Positions 1-8,086 of a stretch of 29,243 nt of DNA are shown here, piece by piece. The translations under genes and the position numbers were made by a program. How positions within the stretch are numbered: the first letter of the stretch is position 1; each line of letters starts with the position of its first letter. Source of the DNA: Oceanococcus sp041619555. GTDB lineage: Bacteria; Pseudomonadota; Gammaproteobacteria; Nevskiales; Oceanococcaceae. The notes beneath the pieces are model-generated. The model had not been told where the DNA came from. It did no database searches and worked only from the letters and a program-made list of their open reading frames with translations. The stretch lies in contig JBFKDQ010000048.1 of NCBI GenBank assembly GCA_041619555.1, forward strand, positions 1-29,243. Direction: 5' to 3'.

Positions 1-1
1 C

Positions 2-547
2 CTGTGCGATTCGGCTGATCTGGTGGCGACCGGCTATGCGCAGGGTGTGCCCATGGGCGGTGATCTGCCGGCGACTGCGCCGGCCGGCGTGGCGCCGCGG
101 TTTGCTGTTTCGGCGAGTATGGATGGCGGTACCAGCGAATTTCCCGGCATGCCCCTGCAGCGCATCCAGATCGTCAAGGGCTGGTCCAGGGATGGTGAAA
201 GTTTCGAAGCGGTCTATGACGTGGCGGGAGACGCCAATCACACGGCCGGGGTCGACATCGAAACCTGCGAAACCTACGGTGCCGGGCATGGCCAGTTGTG
301 TACGGTATGGACTGACCTGAATTTTGACCCGGACGAAGAAGCCTTCTATTACGCCCGGGTGCTGGAGAACCCTCAGTGCCGCTGGAGCCAGTACGAATGC
401 ACCGAGGTATTTCGTCGTGAAGGCCTGAGTTGCAGCGAGATCGATGCCAGCGACCCCTTGGCACGCTGTTGTGATGGCAGCATGCCGGCCACGATCCAGG
501 AACGCGCCTGGACCTCGCCGATCTGGTATCAGCCGGAGCAGCCCTGA
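2..547 (+). CDS. DUF3604 family protein, C-terminal part (5' end outside window)
   Basis: The reading frame is open from base 2 and ends at a TGA at 545-547; the N-terminal part lies before the window. About 181 residues are visible. They carry features typical of the end of DUF3604 proteins: GVPMGGDL near the start, then LQRIQIVKGW, then FYYARVLENP followed by CRWS, a CC pair, and a final QERAWTSPIWY. The family is related to PHP-type metal-dependent hydrolases, but its substrate is not established, so no reaction is assigned. Many family members are exported. The next gene starts 3 bases after the stop and the third follows just as closely, which points to one transcript. I recall the order DUF3604, parvulin-type isomerase, HupE-like protein from other proteobacteria. 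The family call is confident; the function is unknown. Confidence 0.85.
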   Translation: MCDSADLVATGYAQGVPMGGDLPATAPAGVAPRFAVSASMDGGTSEFPGMPLQRIQIVKGWSRDGESFEAVYDVAGDANHTAGVDIETCETYGAGHGQLCTVWTDLNFDPDEEAFYYARVLENPQCRWSQYECTEVFRREGLSCSEIDASDPLARCCDGSMPATIQERAWTSPIWYQPEQP

Positions 548-550
548 AAC

Positions 551-1387
551 ATGCGGCGCATGATGGCAGGCCTGCGCCGGGCCATGGCAGAGCCGGTGAT
601 CCAGTTTCTGGCCCTGGGGGCGGTGCTGTATGTGGTCGTGGGCGGGGAGTCTCGTCGGCCTGAGGCGGCGATCCACATCCGTGCCGCAGAGCAGCAGCAA
701 CTGCGCCAGCAGTTTGCGCGTAATCACCGGCGTCCGCCCTCGGAGGCCGAATTCGCGGCTTTGATCGATCAGCACATCGATGCCCGGGTGCTGGTGCGCG
801 AAGCCCGTCGCCTTGGCCTTGATCAGGCGGATGACATCATCAACCGCCGGCTGCTGCAAAAAATGCAGTTCGTGCTGCAGGCCCGCGGCCAGCCGCAGGC
901 GCCCGGCCTTGCAGAACTGCAGCGGTATTTTACCGATCACCCCGAGCGCTACCGGCAGCCGGCGCGCTATAGCCTGGAGCACATCTATTTTCGCGCCGGC
1001 GCATCCGCCCGTGCACGCGCCGAGACCACGCTGGCTCAACTGCCCGCCAATCTGGCCGAGGCAAGGCCGGGAGATCACTTTGATCGCGGCTATCGTTTCA
1101 GCCAGCGTACGCTGGAGCAACTGCGTGATGTGTTCGGCGCCGCCTTCACCGCCGCCCTGGCCGATGCTGAAGGACAGCAATGGTTTGGTCCCTTGCCCAG
1201 CCGGTATGGCCAGCATCTGGTGCGGATCTTCGAGCACCAAGCGGAGCAGGCCGGCCAGCTGGAACAGTTCATGGACCAGGTTCGGCAGGACTGGATGGTG
1301 GAGGCGCAGCAGAGACTCATCGACGACGAGCTGGGCAAGATCCGTGAGGCCTACCGCGTGCGGATCGAGTCCTGGGGTGCGCCCTGA
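551..1387 (+). CDS. Membrane-anchored parvulin-type peptidylprolyl isomerase
   Basis: This 278-residue protein has one hydrophobic segment near the N-terminus (about residues 18-31, FLALGAVLYVVVGG), so it is probably anchored in the inner membrane with the rest in the periplasm. The middle (about 50-120) is helical and chaperone-like, with a conserved-looking stretch LIDQHIDARVLVREARRLGL. The C-terminal half resembles a PpiC/parvulin domain: SLEHIYFR at about 140, then WFGPLPSRYGQHLVRI at about 211-226, which matches the usual GP-x-x-S-x-x-G-x-H-x-x-x segment. Parvulins catalyse cis-trans isomerisation of bonds before proline and help exported proteins fold. It is placed 3 bases after the DUF3604 stop and 1 base before the HupE-like start, so it may assist folding of those partners (inference). 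ATG 551 was chosen for this tight spacing. Confidence 0.82.
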   Translation: MRRMMAGLRRAMAEPVIQFLALGAVLYVVVGGESRRPEAAIHIRAAEQQQLRQQFARNHRRPPSEAEFAALIDQHIDARVLVREARRLGLDQADDIINRRLLQKMQFVLQARGQPQAPGLAELQRYFTDHPERYRQPARYSLEHIYFRAGASARARAETTLAQLPANLAEARPGDHFDRGYRFSQRTLEQLRDVFGAAFTAALADAEGQQWFGPLPSRYGQHLVRIFEHQAEQAGQLEQFMDQVRQDWMVEAQQRLIDDELGKIREAYRVRIESWGAP

Positions 1388-1388
1388 C

Positions 1389-2345
1389 ATGCGCGGCCTG
1401 GGTCTGCTTCTGGCCATCGTCGTGGGGCCGGCGCTGGCAGACGGCTATCGCATGGGGGTGCTGGATGTGGAGCAGATTTCGGCCTGGGAATACCGCATCG
1501 TGCACCAGTTTTCAGGCCTGGATGAAGCGCCTGAATTGCGGCGACCGGCCTCGTGTCAGCAGATCGCGCCGCTGCGACGCCAGGCCTTGCCGCAAGGGGC
1601 AAGAATCAGCACGATCTGGCGTTGTTCGGGCGATCTCGCGTCGGTGCCGCTGGAACTGGACGCGGCGCCGCTGGCGCCTGCCAGCTACTATCTGAACTGG
1701 CGCGCTGCGGACTGGCAGATCAACGCGCGCGCGCTCGAAACCTGGCCCATCGTGGCGACGCAACTTCGAGCGCCGGCTGCAGCAGACGCCGGCGTGGATT
1801 ATCTGCAGATGGGGGTGCGTCATATCCTCAGTGGATGGGATCACCTGGTCTTCATCATCGGGCTGCTGTTCCTGGTGTCGGCCTGGCGTCGACTGCTGTG
1901 GGTCATCAGCGCATTCACCCTGGGACATAGCCTGACCCTGAGTCTTTCCGTGCTGGGCTTGATTGCCCTGCCGATGGCCTATGTCGAGTTGATGATCGCG
2001 CTGAGCATCCTGCTGTTGCTGGCGGAGGTTTTGCACCGCGCGCGGGATTCCATGAGTCATCGTTCGCCTGCGCTGATGGCCGCGCTGTTCGGGCTGGTGC
2101 ATGGTCTGGGATTCGCGAGCGCGCTGCGCCAGGTGGGGCTGTCCGGTGCCGATCGTGCATGGCCGCTGTTGCAGTTCAATCTGGGGGTCGAGATCGGCCA
2201 GCTGCTGTTTGTCGCTCTCGCCTATCCACTGTTGCGCGGGTGCAGACGGATTCGGGCGCTGCCCCTGCACGACGGGCTCATCCGTCCACTGGGCGTCTGC
2301 GCCGGCTACTGGACGGTGGAGCGGCTGTTCGTGCTTGCTGGCTAG
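1389..2345 (+). CDS. HupE/UreJ-family membrane protein (possible metal transporter)
   Basis: The protein has 318 residues. The start ATG at 1389 lies 1 base after the previous stop and gives a clean signal peptide (about residues 1-17, ending GPALA). Residues about 20-130 form a soluble, presumably periplasmic domain. From about 137 it becomes a polytopic membrane domain of the HupE/UreJ_2 type, with roughly six helices. The first helix holds RHILSGWDHLVF, in which H145, D151 and H152 form an H-x5-D-H signature comparable to the metal-binding helix of HupE/UreJ proteins. Further family-like pieces are TLGHSLTL and VHGLGFASAL. HupE and UreJ are linked to nickel uptake for hydrogenase and urease, but neither enzyme is visible here, so the metal is unknown. 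It is probably the last gene of the DUF3604 operon. Confidence 0.8.
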   Translation: MRGLGLLLAIVVGPALADGYRMGVLDVEQISAWEYRIVHQFSGLDEAPELRRPASCQQIAPLRRQALPQGARISTIWRCSGDLASVPLELDAAPLAPASYYLNWRAADWQINARALETWPIVATQLRAPAAADAGVDYLQMGVRHILSGWDHLVFIIGLLFLVSAWRRLLWVISAFTLGHSLTLSLSVLGLIALPMAYVELMIALSILLLLAEVLHRARDSMSHRSPALMAALFGLVHGLGFASALRQVGLSGADRAWPLLQFNLGVEIGQLLFVALAYPLLRGCRRIRALPLHDGLIRPLGVCAGYWTVERLFVLAG

Positions 2346-2359
2346 GAGCCGTGCTGGAC

Positions 2360-3301
2360 CTAACCGATCACGGTTTGATCGCTCGCGCTTTTCGGTCCGG
2401 CAGGGCTGCGCGCCTTGCCCGCCGCAGCACAGGTAGGCAGGAATCGTTCGGGCACCAGGTGCAGGGCCAGCCCGGCGAGCACCAGGGCGGTGCCGGTCCA
2501 GGTGGAGCTGGCGATGGTTTCGCCTTCCAGCGTCGCGCCGAGGATCAGGGCCAGGCCAGGCGTCATCAGGGTCACCAGCGCAAGCTTGCTTGCGGCCATG
2601 CGTTGCAGAACCCAGAAATACAACAGGAAGCCGACGACCGATCCGATCAGCGCCAGATACAGCACGGCCGCCAGGGATTTGCTGCTGACCTGCTCCGGCA
2701 CCTGGCCGTCGAATGCCAGCCAGGTGATGAAGAACAACGGCAGGCTGAACAGCAGGGTCGCCGTGGTATGCGACAGCGGGTCCAGGTGGGCGCTGGTGCA
2801 TTTGACCAGCACACCGCTGAGCGCGAACAGGGCGGTGCCGGCGAGGATGGCGATCAGGCCCGGCCAGGCATCCGCGTTGATCGCCATTTCGCCACGGAAG
2901 ATCAGGCTCAGGCCGGCAAGCGCAATGGCCAGCGCGACGAGCTTTGCCGGGGTGAAGGCCCGTTCTTTCAGCAGCAGCTCGGCAAAAATGCCGGAGAGCA
3001 CCGGGGCCAGACCGAACATCACCGAAATCAGGCCGGAGGGAATGTACTGGGCGGAGAAGTAGACGCAGCTCATCGCGCCATAGATGCCCAGCACGCCAGC
3101 CCCATAGCTGGCCACCGCCCTGCGATCCAGGGGAATGCCGCGGCGGCGCCAGAGAACGAGCAGGGTGCAGACCAGCGCGCTGAGTACCACCCGGCTGGCC
3201 AGGCCGGCAATGAAAGACAGACTTTCGGTGCTCCATTTGATCGCCAGCGGCGTGGTGCTCCAGATCAGCACGATGGCGGCGTACGCCAGGGCCAAACGCA
3301 T
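2360..3301 (-). CDS. DMT superfamily (EamA-type) transporter
   Basis: This 313-residue protein is hydrophobic throughout and consists of two EamA repeats of about five membrane helices each: residues about 1-135, beginning ALAYAAIVLIWSTTPLAIKW, and about 145-280, ending TWTGTALVLAGLALHL. Typical features are the VLIWSTTPLAIKW opening and SVVGFLLYFWVLQRMAA in the second repeat. DMT/EamA proteins are inner-membrane exporters of amino acids, nucleobases or small drugs; the sequence does not tell the substrate. The start ATG at 3301 has a purine-rich ribosome-binding site (GGAGAG) just upstream. The gene is convergent with the HupE-like gene (14 bases between ends). Upstream on the same strand lie a leader ORF and an intrinsic terminator, so expression is probably controlled by attenuation. 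Confidence 0.88.
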   Translation of the reverse strand: MRLALAYAAIVLIWSTTPLAIKWSTESLSFIAGLASRVVLSALVCTLLVLWRRRGIPLDRRAVASYGAGVLGIYGAMSCVYFSAQYIPSGLISVMFGLAPVLSGIFAELLLKERAFTPAKLVALAIALAGLSLIFRGEMAINADAWPGLIAILAGTALFALSGVLVKCTSAHLDPLSHTTATLLFSLPLFFITWLAFDGQVPEQVSSKSLAAVLYLALIGSVVGFLLYFWVLQRMAASKLALVTLMTPGLALILGATLEGETIASSTWTGTALVLAGLALHLVPERFLPTCAAAGKARSPAGPKSASDQTVIG

Positions 3302-3334
3302 GGTATCTCTCCGGTGAATTGCGTCGGTAAAAAG

Positions 3335-3370
3335 AAAAAGGCCGCAGGTCTTGCGGACCGCGGCCTTTTT
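3335..3370 (-). terminator. Intrinsic terminator within the leader of the DMT gene
   Basis: Read on the minus strand, the left arm is AAAAAGGCCGC followed by GGTC, the loop is CGCAA, and the right arm is GACC, one bulged T, then GCGGCCTTTTT, followed by CTTTTT. This gives about 15 matched pairs and a U-rich tail, a textbook rho-independent terminator. It lies 34 bases before the DMT start codon on that gene's own strand, so it would stop transcription before the gene unless an alternative structure forms. No minus-strand gene ends just upstream of it except the 26-codon leader ORF. Confidence 0.85.
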
Positions 3371-3397
3371 CGGAATCTGAATGTGACGTGTGTCAGA

Positions 3398-3478
3398 TCA
3401 TCTTGCGAAAACGGTCGGCCCGCCGCCCTTGCAGGCGCGGAGCATGTCGTGTACGACCGTGTTCGGCGTGATGATCAT
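3398..3478 (-). CDS. Putative 26-codon leader ORF upstream of DMT transporter
   Basis: An ATG at 3478 (minus strand) opens a frame of 26 codons ending in TGA at 3398-3400. The peptide begins MIITPNTVVHDMLRAC and ends GGGPTVFAR. It has no run of one amino acid, unlike classical his, trp or leu leader peptides. No Shine-Dalgarno sequence precedes it. A TATACT -10 box ends only 7 bases before the ATG, so transcription may begin at or next to the start codon, which would make this a leaderless ORF. The stem partners described for the attenuator lie inside its coding sequence. Translation is unproven: the segment could instead act only as structured RNA. Confidence 0.4.
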   Translation of the reverse strand: MIITPNTVVHDMLRACKGGGPTVFAR

Positions 3479-3636
3479 GGCGCGCAGTATACGCGCATTG
3501 CCGCTGGCCAGCTGCAGGCCGTGCCGTGCCAGTGTTGGCCTGGAGCGCATGTCTGACGACGTTCAGGCCATCGTCTCAAGCGGGTGTAGGGTGAAACAGG
3601 CTGGTCTTGCCAGGCTCGCGACCTGGTGTCGGTACT

Positions 3637-5307
3637 TCAGCCCTTGATCGGAAACGCTTGCTCCAGCAGTTTCATCAGATTGCGTTTGCGTTTCTGGCTT
3701 TCGCGCAACTGCTGCAGCAGCCGCTGGAAAGCCTCATCGAGTGCGTTGTCCTGCAGCGTGCGCAGATGATCCTGAAGCTGGCGCAACAGGCCCACGACCT
3801 CCTCATAGCTCGATTTCTTGTTGCCCTCGGCGATTTTGAGAATGGCGCGTTGGTAAAAGCCGAAGGCCGTTTCTGGATGGCATTCGAAAGCCAGCTTCGC
3901 GACTTGCAGCAACTGGCTGATGACGACGGGAAATTCGCCGGCGGCTTTGACCGCGGCATCAATGGCCTTGCGCTGCAGGTAGAAGGCCATCAGAGCTTCG
4001 CTGGGGATGTCGCCAAAGTGCGTGGGTTTGCGCTGCGCATGCGCCAGCAGCAAGGCTTCTGCCCGTGTTGCGCAGTGCTCGATGTCCTCGCCGAGCGCCT
4101 CTGCCAGTTCCTCCAGAATGAGGTAGTCCTTGACCTCCAGGCTTGCACCGAAGAGTGTCCATTGCAGGTCCCAGGCGGCGCGGTGATCGCCGCGCGCGCG
4201 CAGGATGCTGACCCGCTTTTCCCGGCAGGCCTCGCGCTGCCAGCCCTTGGCCTGGGCCTGCATGCGCTCCAGCCAGTGTTCCGCGGCCGCAAAGTCCTGC
4301 AGGCGCAGATTCAGGTCCACCAGGGTGGCGAACTCGTGGAAGTGACTTGCCTTCGCGCTCCTGTAGGCGATCAGGCGGCTCCAGTCGCGGTCTTGCTCGG
4401 CCTGCTGCTCGAGCAGGTGGCTTAGCTGCCAGGACACCGCGCCCGGTTTTCCTTCCCAGAGGCGATGCGCCTCGACGAAAAAGGCTTTCGCCAGGGTCGC
4501 CTCATCCAGCAGCGCTTCCATGCTTGGCGTCACGTCATAGGGCCAGTCCACGACGCCAAGCAGATACCCGACCTTGTCCGAAAGCGGAACATCCAGCCGG
4601 TTCAGCGCGGCGGCCAGTTGTTCTTCCAGTTGCGACTCCAGCAGGAGCCGAAATCCGCCGGAATCATCGATTTTTTCCAGCGCCTTGTTGAGCCGGGCAT
4701 AGCCGTATTCCACCAGCTTGATCGCTTCGCTGGCCGGCAAGGCAGGCAGCAGCGAGAACACCTCATCCAGCAATTCCTCGGCAGCCTGGAAATAGCTTCT
4801 GACCTGGGGATAGCCCCAGAGCTGGCGATAGGGCAGGGCCTTGGTGATGCGTTTTTTCAGCGCGGCCGGTTTCAGTTCGCCGCCGGCGGCTTCGGCGCGC
4901 AGCGCCCACCGCGCCAGGCGCTGGCGATCCTCGGCGATGAGATCCAGCGCGATCGACTCCAGGCTGGCCTTGTCCATGCTCTGCAGATAGGCCGCGACCC
5001 GCGCTTCCTCGCTGCCTTCGCCCATGGCAGCGCTCAGCAGCTGTTGCCGTTCCAGTTCCAGTGCCGTGGCGACGCAGTGCTTGCAGAAATCGACGCCTTC
5101 GGAGGCCGGGCAGTCACAGTGTCCGCCAAGCCGGGCGGATGTGTGTTCCAGGGTGACCTGGTAAGCCCGGGAGCCCTGCACGATGGCCGTGGTCTTGCGT
5201 TTGCCACAGCGGACCTGGTCGACCGCGCCGGCGTGAAAATAGTCCAGGCCGCGTGCGTAGGCGCGGTCACCGGCCAGTCTTTTGAGCAGTTCCGGGGTGA
5301 TGAGCAT
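3637..5307 (-). CDS. SWIM zinc-finger domain protein
   Basis: The protein has 556 residues. The N-terminal region contains a SWIM zinc-finger: C64 and C66 in HCDCP, then C75 and H77 in FCKHCVA, a C-x-C-x8-C-x-H pattern. SWIM domains are thought to bind DNA or proteins. In front of it, DRAYARGLDYFHAGAV resembles the usual start of bacterial SWIM proteins, which often opens with a 'G-x-x-Y' segment. The remaining 450 residues appear almost wholly alpha-helical and rich in Leu, Ala and Glu, perhaps TPR-like repeats (for example KASHFHEFATLVDLNLRLQDFAAAEHWLERM, split here only by reading). There is no signal peptide, so it is probably cytoplasmic. Bacterial SWIM proteins sometimes sit next to SNF2 helicases, but none is visible here. 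ATG 5307 is the first in-frame start and fits the family opening. Function unknown. Confidence 0.85.
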   Translation of the reverse strand: MLITPELLKRLAGDRAYARGLDYFHAGAVDQVRCGKRKTTAIVQGSRAYQVTLEHTSARLGGHCDCPASEGVDFCKHCVATALELERQQLLSAAMGEGSEEARVAAYLQSMDKASLESIALDLIAEDRQRLARWALRAEAAGGELKPAALKKRITKALPYRQLWGYPQVRSYFQAAEELLDEVFSLLPALPASEAIKLVEYGYARLNKALEKIDDSGGFRLLLESQLEEQLAAALNRLDVPLSDKVGYLLGVVDWPYDVTPSMEALLDEATLAKAFFVEAHRLWEGKPGAVSWQLSHLLEQQAEQDRDWSRLIAYRSAKASHFHEFATLVDLNLRLQDFAAAEHWLERMQAQAKGWQREACREKRVSILRARGDHRAAWDLQWTLFGASLEVKDYLILEELAEALGEDIEHCATRAEALLLAHAQRKPTHFGDIPSEALMAFYLQRKAIDAAVKAAGEFPVVISQLLQVAKLAFECHPETAFGFYQRAILKIAEGNKKSSYEEVVGLLRQLQDHLRTLQDNALDEAFQRLLQQLRESQKRKRNLMKLLEQAFPIKG

Positions 5308-5396
5308 GGTGGCATCAGAAATGAACTCGGCCCGTATCCTACCCGGAGGATGAGCCGGACGTCCGCCCGCGCCGGATGGCGCCGGGAACGGACGAT

Positions 5397-7991
5397 CTAC
5401 CAGCGGTAAGTCAGATCCAGCCCCAGGCTGCGCGGTTCGCCCCAGAGCACGGCGCGGTCGGCGTGCGGCAGGTTCTCGATCGCATTGATCTCGTACTCCT
5501 CGTCAGCGAGATTCTTCGCCCAGATGGCCAGATTGAGCTGGCCGGCCTGGCCGAAAGCCAGATCCTCGGCCATCAGACGCAGATTGAACACGCCATAGTC
5601 GCGCAGTTGTACCGGCTTGCCGGCATTGGCGCCGCCGAGGCGTTCGTCCATGTACTGATAGGCGGCGTGCAGATGCAGCTTGCCCCAGCGCTGACGGCTG
5701 AAGGTCCAGTCGGTTGCCAGGGTATAGGAGTGCTCGGGAGCGGACGGGAACTGAAAGCGCTGCGCCACATTGTCGCCGTTGACGTCGATGACCTCCTTGA
5801 TCTTGGCATCAAGAAAGGCATAGCTGACATTGAATCGCAGATCGCGCGTGGCCATGGCGGTGGCGTCCCATTCCAGTCCCCACATCCGCGCGCGCCCGGC
5901 ATTGGCCACCTTGGTATCGAACACCGTGCCGGCGAGCAGGAAATTGATCTGCATGTCGGTGTAATCGGTGTAGAAGACATTGCCGTTGAAGCGCAGTCGG
6001 CGGTTCATCCATTCGCTTTTCAGGCCGAACTCCAGCGAACGCACATATTCCGGCGCGAAGCCCTGGCGGTAGCCGTACCCATACACATTGCCGTCCACGG
6101 CAGGACGGCTTTCGCCGTCGATCTGCTGATCGCGCACATTGAATCCACCGCTTTTGTAGGCCTCGACATACTTGCCGTAGACATTGCTGTGGTCGTTCAG
6201 GGTATAGGCGGCGATCAGGGACACCGAATCATCGCTGTCGCTGCGCCGTCCGGGCACCGCCTCGAAAATTTCGTAGTTGAGCACCGAAATGCTGCCGAAT
6301 GCAGCGTCGGTCAGGGGGCTGTCGGGCGGATTGCTGGGGCTGGTAATCGGCACCGCGACGCCCTGGCCTTCCTGCATGTACTCCACATAGTTTTCGCTGC
6401 GGCGGCTCTTCACGGCGAAACGCCGGTCGCGGCTGTGACGATAGCCCAGCGTGAGCTTGAGCCGCTGCTGGAGGATGGGGGGAATCCAGCTGATCTGGCC
6501 GAATGCGGCCATGGCTTCGTTTTCGATCCGGTAATAGGTGTCGGAGAAGTTGACCAGGCGCGGCGCGGTGGCGCTGAACACCGGGCCGAACATCTCGGCG
6601 GTGGCGCTGGGGTTGAGCGCGGCGCTGAACTGATGGTGCATGGGCGTCCAGTCATCGATGCCGGTTTCGCGCATCCAGAACAGGCCGCTGATGAAATCCA
6701 GCGAGCTTGAGAGCTGCCCGCTGAGCTGGAATTCATGCGACCACTGCGACTGGGTCACCGTGTTGATCGCCAGCGGGGTCGGCCCGCCGTAGGCGACCAG
6801 CGCGGCCGGGCCGTCATAGACGTGCGTATCCAGTCGGTAGCGTCTGGAGCCGGCGCCGCCGCCCAGATCCACGTAGGTGGCATCTTCCAGTTCCCGATAG
6901 GCCGCGATGTATTTCCAGTTGCTGGCCAGCAGGTCGCCGCCGAGCGTCAGGGCGTGGCCGAGGATGCGGGTGGTGCTCGGCTCCATCGGCGCGCCACTGG
7001 CGAGGCTGTCCAGTCGGCTTTCGTTGTAGACGGATTCCGCCTGGGCCTCGCGCTTGATCTGTTCGGTCGGCCCCTTGTCACTCTCCGGCGTCAGCACCGA
7101 CTGGTACATGTAGTTGAACTGGGTGGCGTCGCTGAAATCCAGGCTGTAGTCGAGCAGCGGCCAGAGCGGGGAATCCCAGCGCAGATCCAGGCGTGCGCCG
7201 AGTTGCTTCTTGTCGCCGAAATCGCCGCCTTCTCCGGTGTTCTCGACAAAACCATGCTGCTGCTGGCCGAGGATCGCCAGCTTCACCGCCAGGGTGTCCG
7301 ACAGCGGCAGGTTCATGGTCGAGCGTGCCTTGCCCAGTTCGCGGGAACCCAGGCTCAGGGTCTGCTCGAAGCTCAGAGCCTCCACGCTGGGACGACGGGT
7401 GATCAGATTGACCGCGCCACCGGTGGTGTTGCGCCCGTACAGGGTGCCCTGCGGGCCGCGCAGGACTTCGATGCGCTCCAGATCGGCAATTTCCAGTGCG
7501 GTGCCAGTGGAGCGGGCGACATAGACGCCATCGAGGTAGATGCCCACCGCGGGATCCTGGGTGATCTGCACATCGATCAGGCCGATGCCGCGGATGTACA
7601 GCCGCAAGGTGGCGTTGTTGCTGGGGAAGGGCTCGATCTGCAGGCTGGGCACATGGGCGCCGATGTCATCCAGGCCGGCGATGCCGGCCATTTCCAGGTC
7701 CTGCGCGGTGAGCGCAGCGATGGAGATCGGCGTGTCCTGCAGGCTGGCGCTGCGTCGCTCGGCGGTGACGATGATCTCCTCCAGCCTGGCCGCGGCCGGG
7801 GCCTGGCGCACGGCGGGGGCAGGCGTCGGCGCGGGCAGCGTGACGGGACTTGCCGGCTGCGGCTCCCCGGGGCGTGATTCCTCGGCCGGCGCTTCGTCCG
7901 CAAGCCAGGTTTCCAGATCAAATTCTTCGGCCAGCGCAAGTTGCGAGACCAGGGCGAGCAGGCAGGCCCGTCCCAGGTGTTTCCTCAGCAT
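5397..7991 (-). CDS. TonB-dependent receptor (outer membrane)
   Basis: The protein has 864 residues from ATG 7991, which has a strong ribosome-binding site (GGGAGAAG) and starts a signal peptide, MLRKHLGRACLLALVSQLALA (residues 1-21, cut here as predicted). An ATG at 8051 in the same frame lacks both. Residues 22-68 are an acidic, proline-rich linker. A TonB box follows at about 70-80 (LEEIIVTAERR), then a plug domain with YIRGIG, GIYLDGVYV, LERIEVLRGPQGTLYGRNTTGG, and finally a 22-strand type barrel that ends LGLDLTYRW, with Trp instead of the usual terminal Phe. The plug wording is that of the large CirA/IroN-like receptors abundant in sphingomonads and related bacteria. The ligand cannot be read from sequence: siderophore, vitamin or aromatic compound are all possible. 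Confidence 0.93.
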   Translation of the reverse strand: MLRKHLGRACLLALVSQLALAEEFDLETWLADEAPAEESRPGEPQPASPVTLPAPTPAPAVRQAPAAARLEEIIVTAERRSASLQDTPISIAALTAQDLEMAGIAGLDDIGAHVPSLQIEPFPSNNATLRLYIRGIGLIDVQITQDPAVGIYLDGVYVARSTGTALEIADLERIEVLRGPQGTLYGRNTTGGAVNLITRRPSVEALSFEQTLSLGSRELGKARSTMNLPLSDTLAVKLAILGQQQHGFVENTGEGGDFGDKKQLGARLDLRWDSPLWPLLDYSLDFSDATQFNYMYQSVLTPESDKGPTEQIKREAQAESVYNESRLDSLASGAPMEPSTTRILGHALTLGGDLLASNWKYIAAYRELEDATYVDLGGGAGSRRYRLDTHVYDGPAALVAYGGPTPLAINTVTQSQWSHEFQLSGQLSSSLDFISGLFWMRETGIDDWTPMHHQFSAALNPSATAEMFGPVFSATAPRLVNFSDTYYRIENEAMAAFGQISWIPPILQQRLKLTLGYRHSRDRRFAVKSRRSENYVEYMQEGQGVAVPITSPSNPPDSPLTDAAFGSISVLNYEIFEAVPGRRSDSDDSVSLIAAYTLNDHSNVYGKYVEAYKSGGFNVRDQQIDGESRPAVDGNVYGYGYRQGFAPEYVRSLEFGLKSEWMNRRLRFNGNVFYTDYTDMQINFLLAGTVFDTKVANAGRARMWGLEWDATAMATRDLRFNVSYAFLDAKIKEVIDVNGDNVAQRFQFPSAPEHSYTLATDWTFSRQRWGKLHLHAAYQYMDERLGGANAGKPVQLRDYGVFNLRLMAEDLAFGQAGQLNLAIWAKNLADEEYEINAIENLPHADRAVLWGEPRSLGLDLTYRW

Positions 7992-8038
7992 GGTGTCTTC
8001 TCCCGGCAGCCGATCTTCGTCGGCTCGCTCCGGCTTGG

Positions 8039-8044
8039 AGTATA
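8039..8044 (-). promoter_or_regulatory. Candidate -10 box of the TonB receptor gene
   Basis: On the minus strand the hexamer is TATACT, one base from the consensus, about 47 bases before the chosen start ATG. No good -35 hexamer is seen 16-18 bases upstream. If real, it lets the receptor be transcribed separately from the Ddn-like gene that ends at 8087. Confidence 0.35.
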
Positions 8045-8086
8045 CGCACACCTCGAATCCGCCGAGCGCGCACGGTGGTCGTGCGG

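Larger units (their letters stand above)
3335..3491 (-). promoter_or_regulatory. Attenuator-like leader with -10 box and alternative stems
   Basis: Minus strand, in order: a -10 box TATACT at 3486-3491; segment 1, ACGGTCG at 3454-3460; segment 2, CGACCGT at 3411-3417; segment 3, CGGTC at 3356-3360, part of the terminator left arm; segment 4, the terminator right arm at 3335-3350. Segments 1 and 2 pair over 7 bases. GACCG of segment 2 can instead pair with CGGTC of segment 3 over 5 bases, which would break the terminator base. A smaller hairpin (CGCC/GGCG) sits between segments 1 and 2. This is the 1:2, 2:3, 3:4 logic of classical attenuators. No convincing -35 box was found. The remaining stretch, 3492-3636, shows nothing else recognisable. 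Confidence 0.6.

Noticed and set aside
1512..3236. Long minus-strand open frame of 574 codons
   Set aside because: It lies opposite the HupE-like gene and in a wrong frame of the DMT gene. Its composition is rich in Arg, Gln, Pro and His, as expected from an out-of-frame reading of GC-rich DNA.
5376..6710. Plus-strand open frame of 444 codons opposite the first TonB receptor
   Set aside because: The minus strand carries an unmistakable receptor across this stretch, and the opposite reading has no domain features.
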